Source: Negadavirga shengliensis | Lineage (GTDB): Bacteria > Bacteroidota > Bacteroidia > Cytophagales > Cyclobacteriaceae | Direction: 5' to 3' | NCBI RefSeq assembly: GCF_042652345.1 | Contig: NZ_JBHSJJ010000001.1 | Span: 372,001-436,000, forward strand | Length of the DNA: 64,000 nt | Shown: piece by piece, positions 17,803 to 26,832 of the stretch | How positions within the stretch are numbered: position 1 is the first letter of the stretch | How the letters are laid out: every line of letters begins with the position of its first letter | Position numbers and translations under genes: made by a program | Notes under the pieces: generated by a model | Databases searched by the model: none | What the model was told of the DNA's origin: nothing | Seen by the model: only the letters and a program-made list of their open reading frames with translations

Positions 17803-18483
17803 CTACCCCCTTGCTAAGATCGATTGCAGGATAAGGTTGGCAATGGCACGCATGCCCTTGTCATTCGGGTGCCTGGCTACATCGGGATTTTCAAACGCTC
17901 CAATGGCCATATATTGTTCGTCTTCACCTAAATGAGAGAGACTGACGGTTTCCCAGCCCTCCACCCCGGCGGCATGGAGCAGTTGCTCATTGACCACCGC
18001 ATTCTCCCAAAAAGTAGTCGTGACTATTATTCGCGCTCCCGTTTCTCCTGTTAAATAGTCCGTAAATGCCTGCAATCTCTCAGAAAAATTCCAACCTTCC
18101 AGTTTGTCCGTGTTTACATTTTCCCCCAGGCGTATGACCAGCAGATCCGCGGCGAATTCTTTCAAATAAGCATACTGCTCGAAGTCCAAGTCATCGTAAT
18201 GCCGTTCAAACGGATATACGTTTTCCCTCATAAAGGCCAACTCCGGAAAATCCGCAAGCAGGGAAGCCTCAAGCAGGGAACAAAAATCGTTTTCGCGGGC
18301 ACTGGCCGCCATACCCCAATCCGCATGCCATCCTATATCGGGCGCAATGGGATGGTAGGTGATGCTGTTGCCTATTACCAGCACACGGTTTATTTCCAGA
18401 ACATCTTCATCATCTTCCCCCGCGGATTGACAAGCGGCAAAAACGGTTGCCGCTACGAAGGGTACAAGTACATGCAGCTTCAT
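17803..18483 (-). CDS. SGNH/GDSL-like hydrolase lipoprotein
   Basis: A 226-residue lipoprotein (FAAC lipobox, Cys18) with SGNH-type blocks: GNSITYHP (block I, nucleophile Ser), LVIRLGENVN (block III, with the Asn) and HPNDKGM (block V, where the usual DxxH is reduced to a His preceding PND). Such enzymes deacylate lipids or polysaccharides. The block II Gly is less clear, so specificity is open. It lies 28 bases downstream of the RsmB-type methyltransferase on the same strand and may be cotranscribed. Confidence 0.78.
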   Translation of the reverse strand: MKLHVLVPFVAATVFAACQSAGEDDEDVLEINRVLVIGNSITYHPIAPDIGWHADWGMAASARENDFCSLLEASLLADFPELAFMRENVYPFERHYDDLDFEQYAYLKEFAADLLVIRLGENVNTDKLEGWNFSERLQAFTDYLTGETGARIIVTTTFWENAVVNEQLLHAAGVEGWETVSLSHLGEDEQYMAIGAFENPDVARHPNDKGMRAIANLILQSILARG

Positions 18484-18511
18484 TTAAATCAGATCTTGTT
18501 GGAATAAAAAC

Positions 18512-19699
18512 TTACTTCTTGATCATTTTGGCAATATAAAACCCATCGTAGCCGCTCTCATGGGACAGCACCTTCTTTTCTTCCAAAAGGGAGAAGTCCT
18601 TTCCGGCTGTGCTCTTAAGAAATGCGGCCACTTGACGCTCGTTTTCAGTGGGTAAAATGCTACAGGTAGCATATACCATAATTCCCCCCGGTTTTAGCAT
18701 AAGCGGGTATTGTTGTAAAATCTCTTTCTGAATCTCCTGCACTTTATGCAGCGTTTCTGGTTGCAGCTTCCACTTGGCGTCCGGGTTCCTTCTGAGTACA
18801 CCCAATCCGGAACATGGAACATCCAACAGCAAGCGGTCCGCAGAATCTTTGAGCCTTTTTATGATCTTATTATTCTCAATCGGCCTTGTTTCAATGATGG
18901 AAACCCCGGCTCTTCTTGCTCTTAATTTGGTGTTTTTCAGTTTCCAGGATTCCACGTCCATAGCAAGAATCTTACCTTTGTTTTGCATCATTGCAGCCAA
19001 ATGGAGCGCCTTTCCACCTGCTCCCGCGCAGGCATCGATAACCCGCATGCCGGGCTGGGGATCCAGAAAAGCCGCCACCAATTGTGATGAGGCGTCCTGC
19101 ACTTCGAAAAGACCTTCTTTGAACAAAGGCGTCCTGAACACGTTTTTTCTCTCCCGAAGCACAAGCGCTTCAGGATATCCCTCAGGTATAACACTTTGAA
19201 TACCCTGCTCCTCCAATTTCTGCTTGAGGATATCCCTGCTGGTTTTAAGGGTGTTCACCCTCAATACAACGTCAGCCTGCTGATTGAGACTCGCCAGTTC
19301 CTTTTCCCATTTTTCACCCAGTAATCCCTCCCCCATTTCATCCAGCCAATCAGGAATGGATTCTAAAACTGCTCTCTCCTGGATGCGCCGGTGCCTCTCC
19401 ATCAGGGTGGTGCGCTCAAGCCCCTGAAACTCCTCCCAATCAGGCAGGTGGTTACCCTGCAAGAGCCAATAGGTCCCAAAAAGATGATAATGGTCCCCGG
19501 AAGGGCTCAGTTCCCGGATCAGTCGCCACCAGCGGACGATTTCATAGACACTCTCCGCAACGAAGGCCCTGTCCCTTGCCCCCCATTTGGGATTGGATTT
19601 AAAGGTTCTTTCAATTACCTTGTCTGTATAATACTTCCCTTCAAAAATATCATTCAAGGCACTGACAACCCCGCTTACCGTATTCGGGAAAAGCTTCAT
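18512..19699 (-). CDS. RsmB/NOP-family RNA m5C methyltransferase
   Basis: A 395-residue SAM-dependent cytosine-5 methyltransferase of the RsmB/NOP group, most likely acting on 16S rRNA. It has an N-terminal NusB-like region, the SAM motif DACAGAGGKALHL, motif IV DVPCSGLGVLRRNPDAKW and motif VI YATCSILPTENE, so both catalytic cysteines are present. The frame extends to 19966, but the extra 89 residues are unlike the family; Met at 19699 (MKLFPNTVS) is the natural start. RsmB itself is usually about 430 residues, so target assignment to C967 is only likely. Confidence 0.9.
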   Translation of the reverse strand: MKLFPNTVSGVVSALNDIFEGKYYTDKVIERTFKSNPKWGARDRAFVAESVYEIVRWWRLIRELSPSGDHYHLFGTYWLLQGNHLPDWEEFQGLERTTLMERHRRIQERAVLESIPDWLDEMGEGLLGEKWEKELASLNQQADVVLRVNTLKTSRDILKQKLEEQGIQSVIPEGYPEALVLRERKNVFRTPLFKEGLFEVQDASSQLVAAFLDPQPGMRVIDACAGAGGKALHLAAMMQNKGKILAMDVESWKLKNTKLRARRAGVSIIETRPIENNKIIKRLKDSADRLLLDVPCSGLGVLRRNPDAKWKLQPETLHKVQEIQKEILQQYPLMLKPGGIMVYATCSILPTENERQVAAFLKSTAGKDFSLLEEKKVLSHESGYDGFYIAKMIKK

Positions 19700-19976
19700 G
19701 GAATGTAATTTGATTTGAATGGGCAAATATAGAAAATTTATCCGCCGATAGGGATTCATTCCGCAACTATCGCAGCCTGCCCCGTATCCCACTACGTTGT
19801 ACCTGAATCCCGCGGAGTAAGTGCTAAAAAAGCCGCCCCTGAAATCCGCATGCCCCCTAACTTCTTGAAAATAACATGCCGGATCGATTGTTTGTTTCTT
19901 TAGTTTTTGAAAAGACATTATCTTTCTCCAGGCCTTTAAACCTGGTTTTTGGCAGGATTTTGGCATTGTTCAGACC

Positions 19977-20261
19977 ATGGGAGAAAAAAAATGTCCACAC
20001 TGCGGAAAATGGTCAAGCTGGAATCAAGATCTGAATGATCTCTGTGATCATTGCGGAAAAAGCCTGGGAGGAATAGATCTTGAATATCAAAAAAAAAGAG
20101 CGGAACAAAAAAAAGCCAACGAAGAACAATGGATATTTTATATTAAAGAAACTGACAGTGATTTTGTGAAAACCATGAAAAAGGTGGGTAATTTTTTTTA
20201 TACCATCTACATCTCTATCATTACCTTTATCGCTTGGCTGATCGCCGCCCTTCCAGGATAA
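19977..20261 (+). CDS. Small zinc-ribbon membrane protein
   Basis: A 94-residue protein with an N-terminal double CxxC zinc ribbon (CPHCG at 6-10, CDHCG at 23-27), a charged Lys/Glu helix, and one C-terminal transmembrane segment (YTIYISIITFIAWLIAALPG, residues 75-94). No family name. Its stop overlaps the next ATG by one base (TAATG), so the two are coupled. The zinc ribbon would face the cytoplasm if the tail helix is inserted C-terminus out. Confidence 0.75.
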   Translation: MGEKKCPHCGKWSSWNQDLNDLCDHCGKSLGGIDLEYQKKRAEQKKANEEQWIFYIKETDSDFVKTMKKVGNFFYTIYISIITFIAWLIAALPG

Positions 20262-20623
20262 TGTCAGTCATCAAAAACCCCTTTTTTCTCTTACCCTGCC
20301 TCCTTTTCTGGATTAACCAATATTTTGAAAAGACACAGGGAACATTCATTCCCATAGTCCACAGCTATCTGGATGACCTGCTGGCCATGCCGGTCATTTT
20401 GGGCATTACCTTACAGATTTACCGTTGGCTGCATCCCCTGAAGCAGACCCTGGTATTTACCAAATTGCAGATAGCCGTCGCCGTGGCCTACATCAGTTTG
20501 ATATTCGAAATCCTATTGCCCATTTGGTCGGATGTTTATGTCCGGGATATCTGGGATGTTTTCTGCTACGTACTCGGTGCGATCTACTTTTATCATCTGA
20601 TCAACAAAAAGAATCCCCGCTGA
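20261..20623 (+). CDS. Integral membrane protein of unknown function
   Basis: A 120-residue protein with about four hydrophobic segments (FFLLPCLLFWINQYF, LAMPVILGITLQIYRWL, IAVAVAYISLIFEILLPIW, VFCYVLGAIYFYHLI). I do not recognise the family. The ATG at 20261 lies in the stop of the zinc-ribbon gene; a Met-like codon at 20234 would overlap more. It is 16 bases ahead of prmC, so the three genes probably form an operon. Confidence 0.7.
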   Translation: MSVIKNPFFLLPCLLFWINQYFEKTQGTFIPIVHSYLDDLLAMPVILGITLQIYRWLHPLKQTLVFTKLQIAVAVAYISLIFEILLPIWSDVYVRDIWDVFCYVLGAIYFYHLINKKNPR

Positions 20624-20639
20624 TCGTTAATTTAGCGAC

Positions 20640-21485
20640 ATGAACAGCGTTTCGCTCAGACAGTTTTACCGTGACCACACACAAAAGCTCCAGCCGCTTT
20701 ATCCCAAACAAGAGGCGGAAAGTCTGGTATTATGGCTGTTGGATCATTTCCTGGGGATCAAAAGAAAAGACATCTTATCAGATGTTAAGATGAGCAGCGC
20801 GACACAGGAATTTGATGCCGCCTTTCAGAAACTGTCGCAGGGAATACCGGTGCAATATATCCTGAAAAGTGCCCCTTTTTATGGAAGGACATTCAAAGTG
20901 GGGACAGGTGTCCTTATCCCCAGACGCGAAACGGAGGAACTGGTACATCTTATTTTAACCCGTCATCAGGGGAATTGCTCTGTACTGGACATAGGAACCG
21001 GCTCCGGTTGCATACCCATCACTTTGGCCTTGGAAATGCCTGAATCCGAGGTCTATGCGATGGATGTAAGCGGCATTGCCTTGGCCATAGCAAGAGAAAA
21101 TGCCAGTGATTTGAAAGCCAGGGTAAAGTTTTTTCAGGTGGATGTTCTGGAAGAAGATTTACCGGTAAAGGGGCTGGACATTGTCGTCAGTAATCCCCCT
21201 TATGTGAAAGAATCCGAAAAAAAAGCAATGCACCCCAATGTGCTTCAGCATGAACCCCACTTGGCATTGTTTGTTCCGGATGAGGACCCACTACTTTTTT
21301 ACAGGAGGATTTCAGAAATAGCGCCTTTCTCCCTTACACCCGGGGGCTACCTTTACTTTGAAATCAATGAGACTTTAGGAAAAGAGACAAAAGATCTGCT
21401 GGAAAACCTGGGATATGAGGAGGTGACAATATATGGGGATCTTAATGGCAAAGATCGCTTTGTATCGGGAAGATGGTGTCCATAA
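20640..21485 (+). CDS. prmC: Peptide chain release factor N5-glutamine methyltransferase
   Basis: Methylates the Gln of the GGQ motif in RF1 and RF2, needed for efficient termination. The 281-residue protein has the PrmC N-terminal helical domain, the GRTFKVGTGVLIPRRETEEL segment, SAM motif LDIGTGSGCIPITLA and the catalytic NPPY (IVVSNPPYVKESEKK). The normal length supports a full gene. prfA is not nearby. Confidence 0.95.
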   Translation: MNSVSLRQFYRDHTQKLQPLYPKQEAESLVLWLLDHFLGIKRKDILSDVKMSSATQEFDAAFQKLSQGIPVQYILKSAPFYGRTFKVGTGVLIPRRETEELVHLILTRHQGNCSVLDIGTGSGCIPITLALEMPESEVYAMDVSGIALAIARENASDLKARVKFFQVDVLEEDLPVKGLDIVVSNPPYVKESEKKAMHPNVLQHEPHLALFVPDEDPLLFYRRISEIAPFSLTPGGYLYFEINETLGKETKDLLENLGYEEVTIYGDLNGKDRFVSGRWCP

Positions 21486-21827
21486 TCATCCGGGAGCCCT
21501 GCAAGTGCCATGTCCATTTGAATGGTCCGGAACACACTTCGTCAGCAACATTACGGCTAAAGCAATAGCGCCTGTTCCCTCCGCGAAGCCATCCTGGAAA
21601 AAGAAAAGTCATCCCGGCTTCTTGATCCAATAAGAGCCGGGACGCTTCCTGCCGGTCTCTCAGGACATCACAACAGGTTATTAAAAATCTCTTGAATCAA
21701 CAAACATATCCGTTGGCTAAAAAGTGAAGGATTTCTTCATTCATTCTTCATTTTGAGTTATTTATTTTACCTTTAAGTACAACATAATCTGCTATAGCAA
21801 CATACAGCGGATAAAATTATTTGATAC
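21486..21827. other. Gap after prmC with an inverted repeat
   Basis: No gene is supported. An 8-bp inverted repeat, TCCCGGCT at 21612-21619 and AGCCGGGA at 21635-21642, lies in it. On the minus strand it is followed by a T-rich stretch (GACTTTTCTTTTT), but no minus-strand gene ends nearby, so its use is unclear; it may end readthrough. TACCTTTA at 21768-21775 is one base off the TAnnTTTG consensus and could serve the next gene. Confidence 0.4.
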
Positions 21828-22301
21828 ATGAGCAAGACGATCTTGTTATTCATGCTTCTGTTTTCGACAACCTTGGCTTTTGGGCAGGCTGAAAAAAAGC
21901 CCCAAAAAGAAATCCCTGTGGTTGAAAAGACCCATCCTGAAGCAGCCCAAACAGGTGCTGGGATAAGTAACATGGGCACTACCCAAGAGGGGGGAAAGCA
22001 AAAAGGCATAAGTATCAGCAGTGCGGCCAGACGAAGGTCATTGGTCAATACCAAGGCTGGAAGTGTATCGGAGGGTGCTGAGAGGGGAAGGGCAAACGGC
22101 CAGACAGGCGCAGAAGTATCCAATAATGCAAGAAATATCCGACCAAGCCAATCAGGAAGGCCATCCAATCCCGGAAGACCCGGCATCACGGTCCCGTCTG
22201 CCCGACCCACGCCACCGGTGGTGCGGCCCAACAAGCCCCGGCCTAACCGTCCGGGTCCGGGGAATGTTCCGAATCCTCCCGGAAAACCCGGCGGGCTCTA
22301 A
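21828..22301 (+). CDS. Secreted Pro/Gly-rich low-complexity protein
   Basis: A 157-residue protein with a signal peptide (MSKTILLFMLLFSTTLAFGQ). The mature part has no fold I can name: a Lys/Glu stretch, then Ser/Asn/Gly, then a tail of Pro-Gly-Arg repeats such as SGRPSNPGRPG and PNKPRPNRPGPGNVPNPPG. It is probably disordered and exported to the periplasm or surface. It lies 33 bases upstream of the outer-membrane protein at 22335 and may share its transcript. The antisense frame of similar size is an effect of the GC-rich tail. Confidence 0.65.
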   Translation: MSKTILLFMLLFSTTLAFGQAEKKPQKEIPVVEKTHPEAAQTGAGISNMGTTQEGGKQKGISISSAARRRSLVNTKAGSVSEGAERGRANGQTGAEVSNNARNIRPSQSGRPSNPGRPGITVPSARPTPPVVRPNKPRPNRPGPGNVPNPPGKPGGL

Positions 22302-22334
22302 ATAGTTCAACTGATTTCTAATAGAAAAGTGCCT

Positions 22335-23195
22335 ATGAGGAGAACCCTGGGGAAAGTATATAGAAAAAACCGCTCGATGTTTTGGATTGTTTGCTGGGTA
22401 CTGCCACTTGTTCCGGCCAAGGTTTGGTCACAAACCGGTGATACCACAGACAACGGCCAAAAGCAGGAGGTCTATGACTTTATCCTTCTCAATGCAAAAT
22501 TCAATGACAGGTTTACTTTTATGGGCCGGGACTTTGGCCAGACTATTCCTACCCTCAGCACGGATGTCATGTATTACTTTCATACGGGTTTGTATTTTAA
22601 TGTTTCCGCATTCAGATTCCTTGAGCCTGAAATCCCTTATCAGTATGCCCTCTCTTTGGGATATCAGACAGACCTGTCTGCCAAAACAGACCTCAATGTA
22701 AGTTATTCGCAGTTTCTGGTTTCGGGAAGCAGTGAAGTCACAGGAATACAAAATATGGGATTTCTTCAGGGCACGTTCGGTTTGGACTGGGATTACCTCT
22801 ACTCCACACTGCAACTCCAGGGACTGTTCAACGACAAAACCGATGTATTTATCTCATCGCAGCATTCCCGGTATTTTGAATTTGACCAAAGACTGTTCAA
22901 AACCATCACCGTCTCTTTTGAACCCGCCTTCTCCTTCATGTGGGGCACCAGCCGGTTTTACCACCTGGGCGGTTTTGGTGAAAACCTGCTGGATGCTGCT
23001 AGTGAACTGGAAAATTTAAGGTTTTTGACTTGGGAAATTATGCTTCCGCTTAATTTGGAATGGAACGGTTGGGGAATGGAATTCCAGTACAGGTATGTCC
23101 ATCCCGTCAACACGCCCGAATTTGATGAATCGGGAGGAAGGTTTATCTTTGGCGGTCAGCTGACCTATTCCCTCCCCATAAAAAAAATGCGTTAG
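22335..23195 (+). CDS. Outer-membrane-type protein upstream of a two-component system
   Basis: A 286-residue protein from the ATG at 22335, with a basic N-terminus and a hydrophobic signal-like segment ending SQTGD (about residue 35). The rest is strand-rich with many aromatics (for example YYFHTGLYFNVSAFRFLEPE, LGFQTDLS-like turns, and a C-terminal QLTYSLPIKK), fitting a beta-barrel of about 12 strands. No named family. Only 6 bases separate it from the response regulator, so it is part of the same operon; it may be a sensor partner or a target of the system. It has Phe near the end but not as the last residue. Confidence 0.72.
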   Translation: MRRTLGKVYRKNRSMFWIVCWVLPLVPAKVWSQTGDTTDNGQKQEVYDFILLNAKFNDRFTFMGRDFGQTIPTLSTDVMYYFHTGLYFNVSAFRFLEPEIPYQYALSLGYQTDLSAKTDLNVSYSQFLVSGSSEVTGIQNMGFLQGTFGLDWDYLYSTLQLQGLFNDKTDVFISSQHSRYFEFDQRLFKTITVSFEPAFSFMWGTSRFYHLGGFGENLLDAASELENLRFLTWEIMLPLNLEWNGWGMEFQYRYVHPVNTPEFDESGGRFIFGGQLTYSLPIKKMR

Positions 23196-23201
23196 ATCCA
23201 T

Positions 23202-23876
23202 ATGAGAGTACTTTTAGTGGAAGACGAAAAGCTGTTGGCCAAGGAAGTCATTGGCTACCTTGAGGAGGGACAAACCATCTGTGATTGGGAAGCCGATTAT
23301 AAAGGCGCTTCAGAGCAAATTGCCGTAAACCAATATGATTTTATCCTGTTGGATCTTGGCCTGCCTGACGGCGACGGGATAAGTCTGCTGGATGAGATCA
23401 AAGCCCACCAAGAACAGTCCATCACGATCATTCTTACTGCCCGGTCTGATATCAAAGACAGGGTTCTCGGTCTGGAAAGAGGGGCAGATGACTATCTTTC
23501 AAAACCTTTTTCCCTGCTGGAATTAAAAGCCAGGATGCAGGCCATCCTGAGAAGAAAAAGCGGGTGGAACAAAGAAGAAATCAAGCTTGGGGATTTTGTG
23601 CTGGACCTCGGCAGCCGGACCGTGACCCACAAAAACGAAGAAATAAGCCTGACCAACAAAGAGTTTAGCCTGCTCCATTTCCTGCTGATCCACCCCAACC
23701 GGGTAATCAATAGATTCCAGCTTGCTGAGCATATATGGGGGGACCACGTAGAGGACGATTATCAATCCAACTATATTGATGTGCATATCAAAAACATCCG
23801 CAAAAAACTGGGCAGGTATGCTTCAGTGGACTGGCTGGAAACCGTAAGAGGAGTGGGTTATAAAGTCAAAACCTGA
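23202..23876 (+). CDS. OmpR-family response regulator
   Basis: A 224-residue DNA-binding response regulator. The receiver domain has the acidic pair Glu7/Asp8, phospho-acceptor Asp51 (LLDLGLPDGDG), Thr79 in ILTAR and Lys in YLSKPF; the C-terminal winged helix ends with the usual ETVRGVGYKVK. It is followed 6 bases later by its histidine kinase and preceded 6 bases earlier by the outer-membrane protein. Nearest functional group is QseB/PhoP-like, but the signal is unknown. Confidence 0.95.
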   Translation: MRVLLVEDEKLLAKEVIGYLEEGQTICDWEADYKGASEQIAVNQYDFILLDLGLPDGDGISLLDEIKAHQEQSITIILTARSDIKDRVLGLERGADDYLSKPFSLLELKARMQAILRRKSGWNKEEIKLGDFVLDLGSRTVTHKNEEISLTNKEFSLLHFLLIHPNRVINRFQLAEHIWGDHVEDDYQSNYIDVHIKNIRKKLGRYASVDWLETVRGVGYKVKT

Positions 23877-23882
23877 GCAAAA

Positions 23883-25208
23883 ATGTACCTGTCCACCAAA
23901 ATGCTTTTGTATAACTTGCTGGCAAAGGGAATCATCCTTTTGCTCTTTTTAATGACGGGGCCTTTTCTGCTCAAACATTTTGCGCTGAAAAACATCGATG
24001 CTGAACTTATAAATAAAAGGGACCAGATCCTGACCATCATCAGCCATGAGGGAATGGGTGGCTTTTTCAGTGAAGAGGACAGCTTAAGTGGATTTGGCAG
24101 CTACAACATTCTCCGGGAAGAGTATGTGCTACTGGAAAAATTAGAAGAACCGTTCCCATTGGACAGCATTTTCAATGAGGAAAGAATCCTTGACAACATC
24201 ACTGTCTCCTACCGGGTCTGCGCCTATGTTTTTGCCTTTGAGGACGACTACTTCCTCATGGAAATCGGAAAAAGCCTGGAGACCATCAACAACATCTCAG
24301 GTCTGATTTTCAGGATCATGCTGGCCCTGCTGTTGGGATTTATTGTGCTTTCCTTTTTTTTGGACAACGTATTCAACAAGTGGCTGATCCAACCCTTCAA
24401 CCGCATCATCCGGGACAAAATATCCCACATCAGGGAGCCGCAGCAGTTTGTTCACCAACCCGTCAAAACAACTACCAAGGACTTCAAAATACTGGACGAG
24501 GCCATCAGCGAGATGATCTGGCGGATACAGAAAGCCTTCAACCAGGAACGGGTGTTTATCTCCCATGCTTCCCATGAGCTCAAAACCCCTGTATCCATTC
24601 TCCAAACCAAAATCGAAGCTTTTTTTGGCGATGAAAACCTCAGTCAGCAGGAGATGGAACGGCTGATGGACATGCAACAGACCATCCAAAAACTCAAAAA
24701 AACCATCAATGCGCTGCTGCTCTTATCAAAAGTCAACAATGCCCAATACGTAAAATCGGAAACGGTATCCTTGGACGGTTTGCTGAAAGCGTTGTTTGAA
24801 GAATGGGAGGCCATAGCCGATGACAGGTCCATCCGTCTGAAGCTGGAACTGGATGGTGGTTTTGACTTTAAAAACAGCAATAAATCCCTGTGCATGATCA
24901 TGGTCCAAAACGCGCTGTCAAATGCGATAAAATACTCCGAAGAGGGAATGAAGGTGACCTTGTCCGGAGCGCCTATTGCCAAAGGCTATAAAGTTGAAGT
25001 CATCGATGAGGGCAGAGGCATTTCACCGGCTTTGATGGAGCAGGTTGAATCCGGTCTGGTATTTTTAAAGGATGCCCAAAAGGAAAGTTCCGGCTATGGC
25101 CTTCAGATCATTTATAAAATCGCTTCATTTTTGGGTGTTGATGTGCGGATCCACTCCGGCAAGAAGGGCACCGCGGTCGTCTTCCATTTTTCTAACCTTG
25201 ACCATTGA
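23883..25208 (+). CDS. Sensor histidine kinase
   Basis: A 441-residue membrane kinase. Transmembrane segments at about 8-30 and 139-160 enclose a short sensor loop of about 110 residues with no named domain. The H box is SHASHELKTP with His231 as phospho-acceptor, followed by N box NALSNAIKYS and G box DEGRGIS. No HAMP domain is obvious, but the 170-215 region links membrane and kinase. Partner of the regulator at 23202. The DUF4382 lipoprotein begins 111 bases later and could be a regulated gene. Confidence 0.94.
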   Translation: MYLSTKMLLYNLLAKGIILLLFLMTGPFLLKHFALKNIDAELINKRDQILTIISHEGMGGFFSEEDSLSGFGSYNILREEYVLLEKLEEPFPLDSIFNEERILDNITVSYRVCAYVFAFEDDYFLMEIGKSLETINNISGLIFRIMLALLLGFIVLSFFLDNVFNKWLIQPFNRIIRDKISHIREPQQFVHQPVKTTTKDFKILDEAISEMIWRIQKAFNQERVFISHASHELKTPVSILQTKIEAFFGDENLSQQEMERLMDMQQTIQKLKKTINALLLLSKVNNAQYVKSETVSLDGLLKALFEEWEAIADDRSIRLKLELDGGFDFKNSNKSLCMIMVQNALSNAIKYSEEGMKVTLSGAPIAKGYKVEVIDEGRGISPALMEQVESGLVFLKDAQKESSGYGLQIIYKIASFLGVDVRIHSGKKGTAVVFHFSNLDH

Positions 25209-25319
25209 GGCAAAGTATTTGCTGATTATCAAGAAGTTGAAGGAAATACCGGAGGGCCGGAAGGCTTCTTCATTTTAACTTCATGTTCAGGTATTTTATT
25301 TGTACCCTATAAACTTTAA

Positions 25320-26156
25320 ATGATTGCAGTTATGAAACTAATGAATTTTAATCTATGGATGTCGGGGTTGCTTTCCCTTCTTTTTTTGGTGAGCTGTAAT
25401 GATCAGGAAGGGATTATGGAGGGGCATGCCCGGTTAAATGTATCCCTCATCGATGCTCCCGCAGACTATGATGAGGTATGGGTAGAGGTGTTGGCGGTAG
25501 AAGTACGTCCTGGAAAAGGCAATGATGCAAATGAAACTGCCTGGATCAGCATAAACAATGAAGCGGATGAAAAAAGAATTGACTTGTTGACTTTAACAGG
25601 AGGCAACGCGGTCTATTTGGGGTCAACCGAAGTTCCTGCCGGCAAAATTTCCCAAATCAGATTGATCCTGGGAGATGACAATTATATCATGCAGGACGGA
25701 AACCGGATCGATTTGAAAACCCCCAGCGCCCAGCAAAGTGGTCTGAAACTGCAGCTTAACAAAGAGCTGATGGCCGGCATTCAGTATGACCTCGTTATTG
25801 ATTTTGACGCGGCCAAATCCATAGTGAAAGCGGGGAATTCCGGTCAATACATTCTTAAGCCGGTACTCAGGGTAGTGGCGGAAGAGTCCGCTACGATCAA
25901 GGGCACCGTACTTCCCCTCGAAGCAGAACCGGTCATTTATGGCATTAAGGGTGTAGATACCCTTGCTACTTTTACAGACGACAATGGGGATTTTGTGCTC
26001 AGGGGCCTGGAGGCCGGTGAATACCGGATAGAAATCCATCCCAAAGCACCTTACCTGGGGGATACCCTGTTGAATGTACCCGCGGTACGGGGTGAAATCA
26101 CAGTGTTGGATCCTGTGGAACTTGAAATGGAAACTACGGAAGAAGAAGTAGAGTAA
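25320..26156 (+). CDS. DUF4382 lipoprotein
   Basis: A 278-residue lipoprotein (LFLVSC lipobox, Cys26 from the first ATG; a second ATG at 25332 is also possible). Residues 35-185 match DUF4382: ARLNVSLIDAPADYDEVWVE, IDLLTLTGGNAVYLG, VPAGKISQIRLILGDDNY, and LKPVLRVV at the end. A carboxypeptidase-like regulatory beta-sandwich follows (FTDDNGDFVLRGLEAGEYRI). DUF4382 proteins are secreted or surface-anchored and of unknown role. It ends at a good terminator. Confidence 0.9.
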   Translation: MIAVMKLMNFNLWMSGLLSLLFLVSCNDQEGIMEGHARLNVSLIDAPADYDEVWVEVLAVEVRPGKGNDANETAWISINNEADEKRIDLLTLTGGNAVYLGSTEVPAGKISQIRLILGDDNYIMQDGNRIDLKTPSAQQSGLKLQLNKELMAGIQYDLVIDFDAAKSIVKAGNSGQYILKPVLRVVAEESATIKGTVLPLEAEPVIYGIKGVDTLATFTDDNGDFVLRGLEAGEYRIEIHPKAPYLGDTLLNVPAVRGEITVLDPVELEMETTEEEVE

Positions 26157-26179
26157 AGATACCAAAGCTAACTTTTTTC

Positions 26180-26220
26180 GAGTCCGGTCCCGGTTTTGAT
26201 TGGGGGCCGGATTCTTTTTA
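26180..26220 (+). terminator. Intrinsic terminator after DUF4382 gene
   Basis: 12-bp stem with two wobbles (GAGTCCGGTCCC at 26180-26191 and GGGGCCGGATTC at 26203-26214) followed by TTTTTA. It separates the DUF4382 gene from the kynurenine block. Confidence 0.85.
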
Positions 26221-26268
26221 TGTTGGGCAAATTGGCCCGGGTTTTCCAAAACTTTTATCCTTTTTTTA

Positions 26269-26276
26269 TAATTTTG
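26269..26276 (+). promoter_or_regulatory. Candidate promoter element of the kynurenine operon
   Basis: TAATTTTG is an exact TAnnTTTG match, 44 bases before the haaO start and after the terminator at 26180. A clear TTTG at -33 is not seen. Confidence 0.35.
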
Positions 26277-26319
26277 GCCTATTCATGTGTAATTTGTATC
26301 ACAATCAACCAACACAGTC

Positions 26320-26832
26320 ATGGCCATATCCCCACCCATCAACTTCCCCAAATGGATCAGTTTAAACAGGCACCTGCTGAAGCCTCCTATCGGAAACCAG
26401 CAATTGTATAAAAACAATGATGATTTTATCGTCATGGTTGTGGGCGGACCCAATTCCCGGAAAGACTTTCATTACAATGAGGGGGAAGAGTTTTTTTACC
26501 AGGTAGAGGGGGATATTACCCTTAAAGTGGTAGACGAAGGCCAGGTCCGGGACATCCCGATAAAAGAAGGGGAAATGTTCCTTTTGCCTCCAAGGGTGCC
26601 CCATAGCCCACGGAGACCTGCCAATACCATCGGATTGGTATTCGAGCGGTACAGAAAACCCGGGGAAAAAGATGGTTTTATCTGGCACTGCGAAAACTGC
26701 GGGAACAAGTTGTATGAAGAATATGAGGTGATAACAGATATCGTAAACCAACTTCCGCCCATCATGGAGCGCTTCTGGAGCAACCCGGCCAACACCAAAT
26801 GCAGCGTATGTGGAACAGTGATGACAAAGTGA
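26320..26832 (+). CDS. haaO: 3-hydroxyanthranilate 3,4-dioxygenase
   Basis: Opens the ring of 3-hydroxyanthranilate to the semialdehyde that cyclises to quinolinate, the precursor of NAD. The 170-residue cupin has the iron ligands His51, Glu57 and His95, substrate-binding Arg47, Arg99 and Glu110, and the rubredoxin-like second site with Cys124/Cys127 and Cys161/Cys164 (CENC, CSVC) found in bacterial enzymes. First gene of the kynurenine block. The kynU frame starts 34 bases before its stop, which implies coupling or a kynU start further downstream. Confidence 0.95.
   Translation: MAISPPINFPKWISLNRHLLKPPIGNQQLYKNNDDFIVMVVGGPNSRKDFHYNEGEEFFYQVEGDITLKVVDEGQVRDIPIKEGEMFLLPPRVPHSPRRPANTIGLVFERYRKPGEKDGFIWHCENCGNKLYEEYEVITDIVNQLPPIMERFWSNPANTKCSVCGTVMTK

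Noticed and set aside
19700..19966. 89-residue N-terminal extension of the RsmB-type methyltransferase
   Set aside because: Not part of the family; a good start exists at 19699, and this stretch lies in the divergent promoter region.
21773..22234. 153-codon minus-strand frame opposite the Pro/Gly-rich gene
   Set aside because: An artefact of the GC-rich repeats in the real gene, which has a proper signal peptide.
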